The position numbers and the translations under genes were made by a program. A stretch of 54,934 bases of DNA, taken from positions 1-54,934 of the forward strand of contig KV920897.1 of assembly GCA_002081555.1 (NCBI GenBank). The letters run 5' to 3'. Every line of letters starts with the position of its first letter. The stretch's first letter is position 1. This DNA comes from Protostelium mycophagum (taxonomy: Eukaryota; Evosea; Variosea; Protosteliida; Protosteliaceae). Positions 1 to 12,398 of this stretch are shown here, in pieces. Below the pieces are notes generated by a model that did no database searches, was not told where the DNA came from, and saw only the letters and a list, made by a program, of their open reading frames with translations.

Positions 1-3000
1 CCACCGCCCGGTGGGGGAGGAGGGGGTGGGGGTCCATCTCCCGGGACTTCTCCTCCTGGAGGAGGAGGTGGGGGTGGTGCATCACCTGATGACGTCATCA
101 CACATTCTATTTTGAATGTACATACCTCCTGGGGGTGGTGGGGGTGGAGGGCCTCCGCCTGGTGGGGGTGGGGGACCACCTGCTACCGCGCCTCCCGCAG
201 CCAAAGCTTGTATCTACAATTGTTATTCTTTCCAACTTATTTTGCAACATCACCACACGATTTATTACAAAGCAAATACAACCACAGTAAGAGACTTCTT
301 CAAAACGTCTACAAATCGCGCTGGTCATTTGGGCCGCGGCTCTGCCGCAGTAACATCACACTCGAATTTTTTTATAGAATCACATCTAAATAACGAGGCA
401 ACTATCGAATCAATCACCTTCTCATCCCTTTCCCTGAGGTCAATCTCGAGGGATTGGACCTTCTTCTTATGCTGGTCGAGTTGATTCTTCAACTCGGCGA
501 TCTCGTTGGTCAGAGGTGCGGATGCCAGATCGTTAGAAGCTGCCAAGAGAAGGGGTGCGATGTCTTTGGCTGTGGCGGGTCAATTTTTATGGATTCATGC
601 GTAGGATGTGATTAGAGCCGCAACAGCACGAATCGACATAAACAGTCTATATCCACAAACACACAAAAATATAGATGTACTTTGAAAACGTCACGACGAA
701 GCCACAAAACAATCACGATATACTTGTTCTGTTGTATATCTAATTGCGGCTCTGCCGCGTGTGCCTCCAGCTCTGCAAAAAATGTCTGAGATGTGTGAAA
801 CCTGACCCCTTCCGTTTCCATAATTAATAGACGCCTTCGACAATGCCAACTGGTGTACAAGTCTTCCTCCCGCCAAGAATCTCTGCAATCTACAACGGTC
901 AGGATTCACCCGGCACGATTATTTGTGCCCACCCCGCCTCCCGGTCTTCTGCGAGGAACATGAGTAGCATATCCCTCTCTATGTTTTGTAATTGTGCTGA
1001 CAATGTTGCCGCCTTTGCCTTCTCTAAAAGAGCCCTGTGGACTTCATCTGCAGATCTGTGCAAATGTCAGAGATGTCAAAGTGTCAGAATAAAATTCTTG
1101 GAAAAAGACTATAAGAATTTTTGTGGCAGAATGCCAATTTTAAATTTTTATTTATTATAAATTTATTTATTATAAATTTATTTATTTTTTAAATATTAGA
1201 ATACATATTTTGTAATGTATCGCGACCAAAGAAGATTTCGCATTCAGCAGCTCCGCTGCACCGAAGAATCCCAACAGCACGCACCTGATGTCTATTCCGA
1301 GTGCCGCAAACTTGTCTACGAGGTCGTTCTTCTCCTTCTGTGACTCGTTCTCCCACTCTTCGATCTGGGTGTCCAGGTCTAGATCTTCCCTCTCCGCCAA
1401 GCTACTCTTCCATCTCTATTCTTCATCAATGACATTATGTCAATCACCATTGGACATTAGGTCAATCAGGATTAAGACATTATGTCAATCATGATCAAGA
1501 CATTATGTCAATCATGATTAAGACATTGTGTCAATCATGATGATAAGTATTATTATGACATTATGTCAATCATGATAAAGACATTGTGTCAATCATGATG
1601 ATAAGTATCATGACATTATGTCAATCACGATGGTGACATGAAGCATGATGAGATCACCTCTATAATATTGTTGATTCCCAAGTCGATAAACTCGGAGCGC
1701 AATTGTGGTCCCGTATCTTCCGCACCAGTGAGCAAGTTGATGAATAGAAGGTAAGTGGCTCTGTCATTATCTCCCACATCATTCATCGCCTTCATCAACG
1801 GCTCGAACCGGGGTCTGTTGCCTTTGACATGTGTCAATCCACTCAGAATTTCCCTGGAGATTTCAGCGAAATTTCGAAGAAATTTCGGGGAGATTACCCG
1901 TGTGCGGATTCAGATTTGACGATGGCAATGGAGAGGATCTTTAGGGTTGCGAGTCTTATCTCTGGTGTAGTGTTGAATAACACCATACTCATCCTCTTTA
2001 ATGTCTTCTTATTTTCTACAACTCCATCTAATCCCTATATATAATTTATATAAATATAATTTATATAGAAAAATCTATTCGTATAATGTATAATAATAAT
2101 GTATAATAATGTTAATAATAATGTATAATAATGTATAATAATGAATAAATTAACATATGATACTCACAGTAGAGTTGTTAGAACAAAGTGCTAAGATACA
2201 ACGTATACACTCTGTAGCTTGTTGGTCTATCTCTGTGTTGTTATCATTCAGATTCCTGACGCTCTGCGCACTTCCCTTCTCGATCTTCTCCAAGATATCA
2301 CTGATGACGTCATCAGTCTCAAAGTCTCATGATGACGTCATCCATCTACAACACTCACGTGAGTACCTCGAGACCACCATCACGAATAAAATCGGATAGA
2401 AACTGCACTCCTTCTCCATTTAAAACAATCCTGAGGTCTCGCAACAGCTTGGCGGTGAGGTTCTATAGCCCTTCAGTATTCTCATCTCTATAAATAGACA
2501 CACACCTCCCCTCTTAGCTTTTGGAGCCAAAACTTGGGAGTGTGATCCAGCTGTTTGCCCTCCTTCTTTGTGTTGGAAATCAATCTGCTCTGACAGACCA
2601 TGTTCCATTTGGCCTCCATGGAGATCTCATTTGTGATTTGTTGTTGATAAGCTGTGGGATGTGCGAATGTCTTGTCTATTCCCAAACTTGCCTGTGATGT
2701 GTGAGTCCATTTGATCTGATCGTGATCAGCATGTTCTATTCACCATGACTTCTTTGTATTGTCTGTCGACCTCCGCGTCTGAAGGTCTTGGGATGGTAGG
2801 TGCCGCTGCCACTGGTGCTCCTGTTCTCTTCAACATCTACAACTCCAACTACAACGACAATTCGTGGAATTCACGGAAAATCCACTCACTGACTGGCGCT
2901 GGAGCGGCGGCCTCTGGAACACCAAAATCGACTGCTAAGAGGGCCAGCTGTATTTCCGCAGTGTTTGAAAGCTTGAACCATGCAACGGACTCTTTCCCTT

Positions 3001-3477
3001 TGATCAAACTGCTGAGGGACAGTTCTATAACACCAACCTATGAAGATCAGAAGATCGTTATACGAGTTGCAAATGGTGGATGTTGTTGTGGATTCATGTG
3101 AAAATGGAAGACTGGAGATTGTATGTGTGGTTTGCCAGAAAATCATGACGCCACGTGGCATTGCCGATATGCAAAACATACGCTTCCAGCCATGAGCGCT
3201 TCTATACTGTTCATCTCACCTTGTCTGAAGTTCCAATTTTCTTAGAATGAGATAGCTCGACGGCAAGGGTGGTCTGATCATTCGCAGCTGCTTCAAAGTT
3301 CTCATCAAAAACGGGTGTTGCTGATTTCTTCACAGTCTTCGTCTTGAATTTACCGTTGCCGATCTGTCCATATTAGGATATGTGCCTCAGGTAGATACCC
3401 ACCTTTAATTTTACAGTAGTGTCTCCATCTGGAGTTACACCTCGGGCCTGAATCACACGCACACGTAGAGTCGGCAT
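1..3477 (-). CDS. Formin with N-terminal C2 domain (partial; FH2 lies beyond the left edge)
   Basis: Formins nucleate and elongate actin filaments, usually under Rho-GTPase control. Reading leftward from ATG 3477, the first exon (3403-3477) starts MPTLRVRVIQARGV and opens a C2 domain. It continues through KFKTKTVKKSATPVFDENF and, after a roughly 150-nt intron, VGVIELSLSSLIKG. A linker (APTIPRPSDAEVDRQ) leads to a Diaphanous-type GBD (MEAKWNMVCQSR, HTPKFWLQKLR, NLTAKLLRDLRIVLNGEG) around 2350-2690. The FH3 segment (NRPRFEPLMKAMND, LRSEFIDLGI) is near 1630-1830. Coiled-coil exons follow near 1290-1400 and 400-546, and the FH1 poly-proline run fills 1-190 with PPPPPGGG blocks. The actin-binding FH2 domain would lie to the left. 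At least nine exons are present. The C2 plus GBD/FH3 arrangement may help membrane targeting, which is inference. Confidence 0.88.
1432..1640. repeat. Intronic minisatellite, about 23-nt unit
   Basis: This array of roughly eight imperfect units is built on ACATTATGTCAATCATGAT with short AAG or GATAAGTATT spacers. It lies within an intron of the formin gene. Units differ by a few bases and alternate ATTATGTCA with ATTGTGTCA, which suggests unequal exchange of a two-unit block. Confidence 0.85.
2041..2155. repeat. AT-rich low-complexity tract in formin intron
   Basis: The tract repeats ATAATTTATATA and GTATAATAAT several times between the FH3 and GBD exons of the formin gene. It has no coding potential and looks like simple-sequence expansion inside an intron. 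Confidence 0.7.
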
Positions 3478-3670
3478 GCGGGTGTCTTTTGTTTGAATAA
3501 ATTGCGGGAGATGACTCTTTCAACTTGAAAATAAATATTTCAACAAGCCGAAAATATCGTTTCAGAACCAAACTTTGGTTGGTCCTGTAGAGGCGCACAT
3601 CCACCTGGTATTAATAACACATTCGCAGCACACAACACCGACCCTGATAAGATATATCAAATTAAATATT

Positions 3671-4658
3671 TTATTCGGTCTCATTATCTTCATCATCGCT
3701 GAGGATGTTGTTGAAACTGATGTCTGTTAGCGGCCTCAGGATAGGTTGTCCAAATCTAAAAGCTTCAGTATATTCATTTGAGAGTGTTATGTCTTAAGAT
3801 ATTAAATGGAATTTTTTGTTTCAAGGTGAATTTTGTTTTCCACACTTGAAAGATTTGCCACGACAGCAAATATTCAATGGAATAATAATATTGAATCTCT
3901 TCACCTTGCAAATATGAGTGTTGCAAAGAATGCACCTAGACCGATGGACAGAAGAATGAGCAGATTATATGACATCGCGAGTAGCATCACAGTGAAGCTG
4001 ATGAACACCTGTATTGGTCAGACTGAACGATAGTTTTATATTTTTGGAGTATTTTCAATTAATAAATATTCAACAAAGTATTGAATTATATACGGATTTA
4101 TTTGATATCGTGATTTTTATATCAAATTAGCTGCCTTCATTGCAAGTATTCACTTACAATGCATAACACTCTACCCATTTGAAAAAATTTTAAGATGCAC
4201 CTGTATCATTTTGACAAATGCGCGGATCGTCCCCACAATGTAATACTTTCGGGACAGCTTCTGCATGATATTCAATGTCTATGATGCAGACCTCTCATGA
4301 TCTCACCCTCAGCCAAAGAGTTTCTGTCCTCGTCCTCAATATTCCTAGTCCTTGGAAGATGAATGACACTAATGCACTTCCCACACAGGCCAAAGCGTAT
4401 TGAGTTGTTGTCGTTGTAGTAGCCTCTTTATTTAGTCAAAAACAACTGTTTCCCGACGATAGATCATCGTGATGCGATGGATCCTAATCGATCACCTTTA
4501 AGGAGGAAGTATTCTTGGATTCCTGTGTGAAAGTACATCATCATTTTTGGCGCACTGTCATCATTCGAGTGTCCAATATTGCTTGGGTCCGCATTCAGCA
4601 TTCTGCCGAAGGATAGGTGTATTATAGAGAGGAAGACGATCCATGACACTCTCCCCAT
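3671..4658 (-). CDS. Ctr-family (SLC31-like) copper transporter
   Basis: Ctr proteins form trimers that carry Cu(I) across the plasma or vesicle membrane. The first exon encodes a signal-peptide-like start (MGRVSWIVFLSIIHLSFG), a short polar ectodomain and a Met motif (KMMMYFHTG) just before TM1, as expected for copper capture. Exon 2 holds the rest of TM1 (QYALACVGSALVSFIFQGLG). Exon 3 gives KLSRKYYIVGTIRAFVKMI. Exon 4 carries TM2 with the family MxxxM motif (VMLLAM) and TM3 (ILLSIGLGAFFATLIFA). The last exon is a short acidic cytosolic tail ending SDDEDNETE. The total of about 190 residues fits the family. TM3 has a GxxxA-type packing motif where GxxxG is usual. Introns were placed by eye. 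Confidence 0.85.
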
Positions 4659-4904
4659 CTTGCTTCTCTTTTGTTGTTTCTTCAGCTTGTTGTGACAGCG
4701 AAAGGTTACCGGGGATGTCAGAACACCGAACAGAAAAATCGAAACACATTCCAGGCAATCTCCGCGATTGCGTCACTACCGTAAATTAACATGCGCGGAG
4801 ACCTTGGTTGGGGGTCCTTGAACACCCCCAGCCCGCAAAATGAAAAACAACAATTACACTGAACATTTTAAATAATATAACACAATAATATATATTTATA
4901 ACAT

Positions 4905-6572
4905 TCAAGATTCTGCTTTCATCTCCACTTCCAGGCTCTCCATGACTTCAGATTTTTCAAACCCGGATCCAGTATTTCCGCCAGAATTTAAACTGTCTCC
5001 TGTCCTCGTACTTCTGAGGGATTTAATGAGGGAGGGATTGAACCACTTGTGCCATTCCCATATCGGCATAAAGATGTTGAGTGCACACATCCCACTGAAC
5101 CAATGCAGGGTTGAATAAATGTAGACCTCCTGTTGACATTTCAGTACACCTCGGCACATTACGAAGCGTCGACATTTGTACAGTGTCGACTTGATAGAGA
5201 ATGTCGACAATGCACTTACATTGATGGCCTCAAATCCTTTTTGTCTGAATGAAAGTCCATATGAAACACAATAATAAGTGACCTCGGCGATTGCGAATCC
5301 GGCGATCAACACCATGATCTGATGACGTCATCACCAGAGATACCAAAACTCTTACTCACTGCTTTAATGCGGTTACTGACCCCATTTGGCATGATTTGGA
5401 TCAATCTTATTCCATAGATCGCGTATCCTATTCCGAAAATAATCCAGAGGGTGATCATGTATATACTATAAAATATGAAATAAGAGTCCCTTATCTCAAT
5501 ACTTCTCGCAGAAAGCTGACAGATGCACTTTGCACGATCAGTTATGATTAGACATCAACAGCTCACCTGTCCGATGTATGCGCCGAATGAGACGATCGCG
5601 AGGCCAAGATACCCGAAGCGAAACTTTGAGATGAAATTCATCTTGAGCATGATCTGTCCACTCTGTCAATCTGACTCATGTTGATGATGAGATACCTCTT
5701 CAATGGTCAGGTTTGACTGATACCCGGGCTTGATCTTCTTCAACATCTCTTCTCTCTTCATCTTTCTGATGGAGGAATAATACAATTCCGCCCTGTGACG
5801 TCATCAGATGCGTGTCGACGTCGACACATGATGATCGCGTACCAGTGAAAGAGGAGAGCGGAGAAGATGAGAAGAAACATCGGGTCCGTGAGGATATACG
5901 TAGACAACATAGCTCTATAACTGATCCTTCCAAGCATCCCCCAGTAGTCCACACAGTGCAATATATTCACTTTTCATTTCAGAGAGATCTCCGTGAGATT
6001 TCATCTTACGTATCGAGTGCAGCAAAACGAGACCAAGGATCCACCAGATGAGAAGCACGGAGAGGTTCCTTTGCATCCGGGAGAGGAACCATTGAACAAT
6101 GAGACGGTACAGCGTTAAGGCGGCGAGGAGCACATAGATGACTCCTTGATATACTCTGAGAGGGTAGACGTATTGATCGTAAATTCCAGGCAATTGTGCC
6201 ACATCTGAAACGGTTCATCAGGATGTTTTGGGAAAATTCTTACTGTATGGGCAATCGTCTCCTGGTCCGCCGAGATTGCTGTTGAACTGGCCGAAGTATC
6301 TGTAGGAGATCAGAAGATCATGGTGACTTTGTTGAACCCACCCATTATAACATCTGCAGGTCCCATCGAACTGGCAGACTCCGTTACCATTACAATCAGG
6401 GCTGGGCAAATGTGAGTGGAATGAAGACGAAGAAATGGGATTCTTACTTATAGAGGCGGCAATCAGGCGTTGGTCCCGTCGTCGTGTTAAGACCTGTCGC
6501 CGATGTCTCTGTGACATTTTGACCAAAAATACCGAAGAAGAAGAGCACCAACAACAGGAGAGCGACCCTCAT
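4905..6572 (-). CDS. Seven-pass membrane protein with extracellular EGF-like module
   Basis: The start at 6572 opens a clear signal peptide (MRVALLLLVLFFFGIFGQ) followed by a Thr-rich, potentially glycosylated stretch. A compact EGF-like unit follows (PDCNGNGVCQFDGTCRCYNGW). Seven hydrophobic segments then lie in separate exons, including YQGVIYVLLAALTLYRLIV, LSVLLIWWILGLVLLHS, MFLLIFSALLFHWYAII, FGYLGLAIVSFGAYIG, MITLWIIFGIGYAIYGIRL, LIAGFAIAEVTYYCVSYG and YSTLHWFSGMCALNIFMPI. The C-terminal tail is hydrophilic and Ser/Glu-rich. The topology suggests a receptor or sensor with a small Cys-rich head. The THH1/TOM1/TOM3 group is a possible relative, but I did not see a diagnostic motif. Function is unknown. 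Confidence 0.75.
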
Positions 6573-7368
6573 GCTTCTCTTCTCTTTACGTGGGATGAAA
6601 TGGTGGAATATCAATCCTGATGTTAGGGTAACGGATAACGAAAATGTGTCAAAAGTGTTTGGAGGGCAGACAGGAAGTTTCGGCTTTTTCCGAGACGGTC
6701 CCTAAGAAAATGTCAAACCGCAGGGATCTTCGTTTTTTACTCCATCAAAGTGGCGCATTGCGCGACCTTACTCCTCTTTGGAAGCTTTGTATTTGGCAGG
6801 GTGGTTTGTGCTGATACTTTCATTGGCTGACGCTGTGTATTGATACAAGAGCACCATCACTGGCACCTTGAACGTTGTTGCCTCAGCAACCAATGTATAG
6901 GGGAGTCTTTCGCTTTGAGGGGCCTGTGATCCTGCATGGCAGAAATCCGCTTATCTTCCTTTGGTCAGGATCAAAATCGTTGAAAAACGAAGATGACCAT
7001 CGTGGTGTTCATGGCCTCTGCATAACATATCGTTATGATGTCATATACAACACGGAAATTTCAGTGACTCTTTCTAATTTTCAGATGATTTAAATTTGTA
7101 CTGTTTTCATTTGAATCTTTTAAGGCATAGTGAAGGCAGGAATGAAATCAACATTTGTGTTGTGAAATTAGACACTGAAAGACTCTGACACTGGTGTTTC
7201 TTTGTCGAACTGACTCTGCTACTCCGCATATTCCATTAAGCTCAGGACAGAGCCAAATTTGTTGGACATGACCAGAATGTGATCAGAAGAGATTCGTAGT
7301 GTAATGTGGAAATGGATAAACTAAATGGACTTATAAAAAATATATATTCATCATTTCTGATGGAGGTC
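6573..7368. other. Intergenic region, no gene seen
   Basis: About 800 bases separate the 5' end of the EGF/seven-pass gene from the 3' end of the elongase gene. I see no convincing exon on either strand, no tRNA-like fold and none of the hairpin or decamer words common elsewhere. It should hold the promoter of the minus-strand gene to its left and the terminator of the elongase. Confidence 0.5.
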
Positions 7369-8305
7369 TCAATCTAATTTCTTTTGTGGTGCGCGAGCGG
7401 TGTAGGTGTTTTTGAAAAAGTGAATGAACAAGATCAAGAAGGAGAGCAGCACTGATTGTCCAAAGATCCATGCATACAGATGTCCTGTGACATATTTCAA
7501 CCTCCATCTCGTCATTTTGAAAGTAATTACCTGAGCAGTTGTGTCCAAAATGCATGTACACGAATCCGATAGAGTTAGCGGTCAGATCAGCGACAAATTG
7601 AGTGATCTGGAACTGTGTAATGTACTTCTTCCACCAGGGAGAGTAACCAGCAGAAGAGAGGCAGTAATAGAAGTACATTGGCACATGGACAGCTGCGTTG
7701 GCAGAAATGGCAATCCACTGAATTCCCAATTCGTGCTCGAGCATAACGTAGGTCAGAACTGAAATACATTAATAATTGTCTTCCGATAAGGCATGATCAC
7801 CAACCTAATGTGATGCAGTGGTGGTAAACGTGTAAGAAGATGACAGGTCTCTTCTTCAAGACAATGATAAGGGTGTCTAAGAGCTCATAGTATTTCGAAA
7901 GGAAAAAGATGTAATACCACCAGACTTGACGTCCTGTGGCCAATCTCTTAAGGGGATCGCACAAGAACAGAAGGGCCTTGTCTGTATGTACCTCTGTGAG
8001 GGCGATCACTGCCAGCTCGTAGAGGATGCCTCCAAGCATGAGCGCGGACCAGAGGCAGAGGATTCCGTTGTGGACAGGAACGATCCATTTCAGATCGAAC
8101 TTTGTGCGTTTTTCCATCATGGCCTTGATGCTAAAGATGATAACGAGGTAAGAGCTGATGGCGCCCAGGATGCATGTCCAGTTGGCAAGAGGGAGATTCT
8201 TTTCGAAATGAAAATCTGGCCTGGAGAAGCCCTCAAAGATACGCGCTACTACCTACTAACATCAACCAAACAAAGAGGATGATCTCATTCTAGGTCTACC
8301 TCCAT
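7369..8305 (-). CDS. ELO-family very-long-chain fatty acid elongase
   Basis: ELO enzymes are ER membrane 3-ketoacyl-CoA synthases that condense malonyl-CoA with acyl-CoA. The ATG at 8305 starts a two-codon exon (ME) spliced to VVARIFEGFSRPDF. The main exon contains the family marks in order: KYYELLDTLIIVLKK and the histidine box HVYHH. A second main exon carries YFYYCLSSAGYSPWWKKYIT and ITQFQITQFVADL. After a 46-nt intron the C-terminus reads GHLYAWIFGQSVLLSFLIL and ends FFKNTYTARAPQKKLD. Several hydrophobic spans fit the seven-TM fold. The length of about 280 residues is normal. The unusually short first exon is supported by a good donor (GTAGAC) and acceptor (GTTAGTAG), but is inferred. Confidence 0.9.
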
Positions 8306-8437
8306 CGTGTTGTCGCTTAGATTTGTAAAATACCTTTGTCCAACGGGTTGCATTTTTCCGGGTTCTTCCAATTTTCCTCATCCAAAAACACCTTTGTCAG
8401 ATCGTATGGATAATCACATATACATCACGAGCTTCGT

Positions 8438-10316
8438 TTATTTAGCCTCTTCCTCCTTCGCTGCTGCGCTCTCCTCCTTTTGGGGTTCCTCAGCTGGAGT
8501 CGTCTCTTTGGGTTTCTCACTCTCTTCAGGTTTAGAGGTCTCCTTCTGTGTTTCCTCCTTCACTGCTGCCTCTTCAGCACGCGGCTTCTTGTTGTCCTGA
8601 AAAATGTTACGATGGTGATTTATAGAGGTCGACCGACCTGCTCATTATCCTCCTCCTCGCGTTCTCTCTTTTGCCCTGCGGACTGTCCTTCTTGTTTAGA
8701 CTCCCCGCTTTCTTGTTTGTATTCATAAGCTTCGTTTGTTTCATAAGGACCGGGTGCTGGGATGGGCTCATTCTGTCCACTTGTGTTGTTGTTATTTCCT
8801 TGGTACCCTCCTTCTTCACCTGGATATGACGTCATCATGATGTAAAATGTGATGATCATCAGATAGACATACCTTGGTAAGGTTGTTGTGACTGGTTGGG
8901 AGGGTAGTTTGAGTTAGATTGATCATAAGGAGGTCTGTAATCTGACTGTGATAATGAGCCCTGACCGTATGGAGGCTGATCGAATCTTCCTGATGGCTGT
9001 CCTCCCTCTCCTGGTCTTGATGGAGGTGGCTTTCCCCAAGAGATCCTCACGGTGCAGTTACCGATGATGGCGCCAGTTGGCAGTTGGTCCAATACACGCT
9101 GGGCCATCTCATGAGTCGCAAATTCAATAAAAGCGAATCCCTTCTGAGAGAATAATTTAACCGCAGAAATATCTCCAAAATCACGAAATGAACTGATGGA
9201 AATGTGAGTTTATGGAGGAAATGATGGGGCTCACCTCTTCAGAATGTCTTGAGTGATGGATTGATCTATTCCGTAGACAAAGATGGTCTTGTTGTCAGGA
9301 TCAGATGGTGGCTGAGCCCTCGTATAAGTGGGTTGTGTTTGTTGAGGTACAGAAGGTGCGGGACCCCCCTTCTTCGACGCGACATTCAGCTTGATTGGTC
9401 TGTATGATAATTGATATCCTTGCATCTCTGTGAGGGCTCTGGCTCTCTCTGATTCTTCTCTGAAATAGACAAATCCGAACCCTTTGGACTGGTTGGTAGC
9501 GTGGTCGTATACAACTTTGGCAGAATAGGCAGAAGGATAGTACACGTGAAAATGATACTAAAAAAGAAAACAAATGAGGAAAAGAAAGAGAGAGTATGAC
9601 GGGACTTACCAACAATTGAACGTCGGTCACATCGGCGGCGAGATCACCCACAAAGACGGCGAGATTGTCTGCATTCTGCATCTTGGAAGGGGGTGGAAGT
9701 GCTCCGGCCACTGTGGCTGTTCCAGGAGCTTGCACTCTGTTGCTGCAGACATTTAAAAAATGATTGAAAAATCATTACTCACTTTTGGTTACCAAAAGTG
9801 GCCCAGTTGAGTCTGAAGAACCGACCGTCTAAGCCAGGAATTGGTTGGTTGTTCAATGTTTCCAGCGCTCTGGCAGCGGCGGCAGAGGTGGTGAAATAGA
9901 CAAAGGCATAACCAACGAGATTGCCAGCGTGAGTTGTATGAATCTTATTTTTCATGAGCTTGACATGGACGACCTCTCCAACACCAACAAAAAGATTGTA
10001 GACGTATGCATCCTCCATCCACTCTTCAATATCACCCATCCACAAGGTATTGGAAAGTCCAGAAGCGTCTGCCTGTCTGCGTATTGATTAAGAAGTATAC
10101 ATTGTAATATCAAACCTACCCTGTAATTACAGGCATTTGTCCAGGCATGGGTGGCATTCCCATACCTCCTGCTGGTGGGTACCCAGAAGGAGGATAACCA
10201 TAACCGGTCGGTGCGGCATAAGGATTGGGTTGTCCATATCCTTGTGGTGCTAGAGTATTCAGATTATTATTAGGTATATGAGATATTATACCTCCATAGT
10301 TGTTATAATACGACAT
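8438..10316 (-). CDS. Three-RRM RNA-binding protein (RBP45/RBP47, Nam8/TRSPAP1-like)
   Basis: The protein starts MSYYNNYGAPQGYGQPNPYA, a Gly/Pro/Tyr-rich low-complexity head. Three RNA recognition motifs follow. RRM1 has RNP2 LWMGDI and RNP1 VGYAFVYF. RRM2 has VFVGDL and KGFGFVYF. RRM3 has IFVYGI and KGFAFIEF. The phrase TLWMGDIEEWMEDAYV and the three-RRM order match the RBP45/RBP47 and Nam8/TRSPAP1 group, which bind poly(U) or poly(A) and act in mRNA fate, splicing or stress granules. The C-terminus is Gln/Gly/Pro-rich and then acidic, ending KEEEAK before the stop at 8438. Seven or more exons are joined by short introns. Target RNAs cannot be read from sequence. Confidence 0.88.
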
Positions 10317-10471
10317 GGTTCTTTCGATTCGTTGGTTGTGATCTGTGATGAAAAGAATGATCTTCCAAAAAAATTCGTGGCAAAATATTTCCCGTTCCGA
10401 ATTATTCCGGATTTGGATCACAAAAAAAGTAAGAACCGATGAACATGATATTAATATTAAAGAGGACAGAT

Positions 10472-12398
10472 TTATTCATTCATTTCGTCTTCCTCATCAT
10501 CATCATCATCGTCTTCATCCTCCTTGATCTTCATTCCGGAGATGAGCTCCTCTAATTGGACTTCTGGGAAGTCATCATCCAGCATCTCCTCTTCCTCATC
10601 TTGTTTGTTCTTCTGGAAGATCTGTTCGGCGTTTTCGGCTGTAATTGTTTAGACATAATGTTGATCAACATCACCATTCGATTTACCCTTGTAAATGTCG
10701 ATCGTCTTTCTGAGCTCTGGATCTTCTTCCAGATCATCCAAAAACTCATCGTATTGCTTCTGTAACTTGTCTATCTCAGCAGGTCTCAATCCGTCGTCGT
10801 TCTCGGTGTCCAAGTTTCTAAGAGTCCAGTGTCTGTTCTTGTTCTTCTTTCTTCTCTCTGGGAATGTCTTCCTCACCAACACGATCTCTGGCACATCTCT
10901 TCCCTTTAATGAGACGACGTCATCATCATTGTAATTAGAGTTTCCGAAATCATAACTGGAGAAGATGTGAATATCTATAGATAGATGTGTGTGAGTGGAT
11001 TACCCCAAGGCAGTGTCACCGGCCTTCAATATATGTCCTAAATGTGTTCTTGTGTAGAAGACTGTGTCATTCGTTCCAAAATCGCTAGAGCGTGCCACTT
11101 GTGCATCAGCCAACACATACTGGACATCATGAATAAACGATGTCTTGATGTGATGTCTATATCTACCTTCCCGTTGACGATACCGAGAGGAGTGATGTCT
11201 AAGACAGTGAACTGGATCATCTGCTTGGCAGAAGAGATAGCTCTGAACGGGTGCTGCCAGAAGACGGGTGACATCAGTTCGGCGGCTGTGATGATCAGCT
11301 CACATTTCTGATTGGATATAGACACTCACTCTGTAGTGTGGTGGGGTCCATGAGGTAGATCATGCTGGATACCTTTATACATAATAATAAGGGGAATATA
11401 TTTCCAAATGACTGTGCCGTCTTTGAGGGAATACACACAATGTCATCCTGTTGTTGATGAATATTTATATATAGACAAAGACACTTACTCTGCAGATGGG
11501 AACGATTTCTGCCATGAATGTGTATTTGACGTTAGCGGTGTTGTTCTTCTCATTAGCAGAGATCAACTTCTCTGATTGGTTGTATCTTAAAGGTGTGATC
11601 GCTTGGAGGAAGCTGACCATCTTCACGGCGTGGTTACGATGGCTGTAGTTCTTTAGTTCCATTAAATTTTCATTCGATCAATCACCTGAAGAAGAAATCG
11701 ATACCATCTGGCTTCTCTTTAATGTTAAGAGTGTTCATGTGAGCGTTATGTTTCAGAATGAGCTGTTCCAAATAAAAGAAAGTCTTCTTGTGATCGACTC
11801 TCTGTCTTGTCTGTACCACCGCTTGCCAGGTGTCCTTGGCATCTTTACGCTGACAAGCTTCACATTGTTGTGGTGCGACGATGTACTCTATCTGGAAAGC
11901 TTGTTGCAATATTGTGGAAGTGAACACCTCATCATACTCAATATTTTCTCACATCTCCATTTCCTCACCTCTTTTTGTATCGTCAACTTCACTTTGATTC
12001 TCTTCGAATGTGGCTCTGTCCAAATGAATCCGGCATCAACCAGTCTCACTTTGTTCAAGCCTTTCACTCTCTTAAGACATAAAGAGAGTAACTCTTTCGA
12101 TTCGAGATCACAGGTAACCCACTGAGTTGGAGGATTGAGATATCTGAGAAAATGATGAGAGATGAAGCTGTTTGTATACACACCTTCCACAACCTTTGCA
12201 CCACTGAACTGTGAGATTTTTGGGAATTCCGTCTGTGATATCGACCTGTCCACGAATGCAATTGACGCACATATTAGAGGGATTAGCCTGGATAGTGACA
12301 CCGCACATACAACATAGTCTGAGGCGTAGTTCAGTATCACAAATAATGTCGTCAAAACGAACTCACATAGTGGCGGGGGTAGACTGAAATTCCATCAT
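10472..12398 (-). CDS. NMD3: NMD3, 60S ribosomal subunit nuclear export adaptor
   Basis: NMD3 binds late pre-60S subunits and links them to CRM1 for export. The ATG at 12398 (MMEFQSTPATI) leads to the N-terminal zinc cluster: LCCMCGV, MCVNC, WCKGCGR and WVTCDLES. A later CXXC pair is QCEACQR. The middle holds FIWTEPHSKRIKVKLTIQKE and VVQTRQRVDHKKTFFYLEQL. The most diagnostic stretch is YVLADAQVARSSDFG, followed by THLGHILKAGDTALGYDFG. The tail is strongly acidic (EDDDDDDEEDEMNE) after the NES-like region, as in other NMD3 proteins. The length is near 500 residues over about nine exons, all in family order, with no sign of damage. Confidence 0.93.

Noticed and set aside
3075-3218. Reading AYVLHIGNATWRHDFL as part of the formin C2 domain
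   Set aside because: The frame ends in a stop, and joining across the whole stretch as one intron gives a continuous C2 sequence (GTSDK to VGVIELSL).
6875-7093. Plus-strand 72-codon ORF in the spacer before the elongase
   Set aside because: It has no recognisable domain, no splice-compatible neighbours and ordinary spacer composition.
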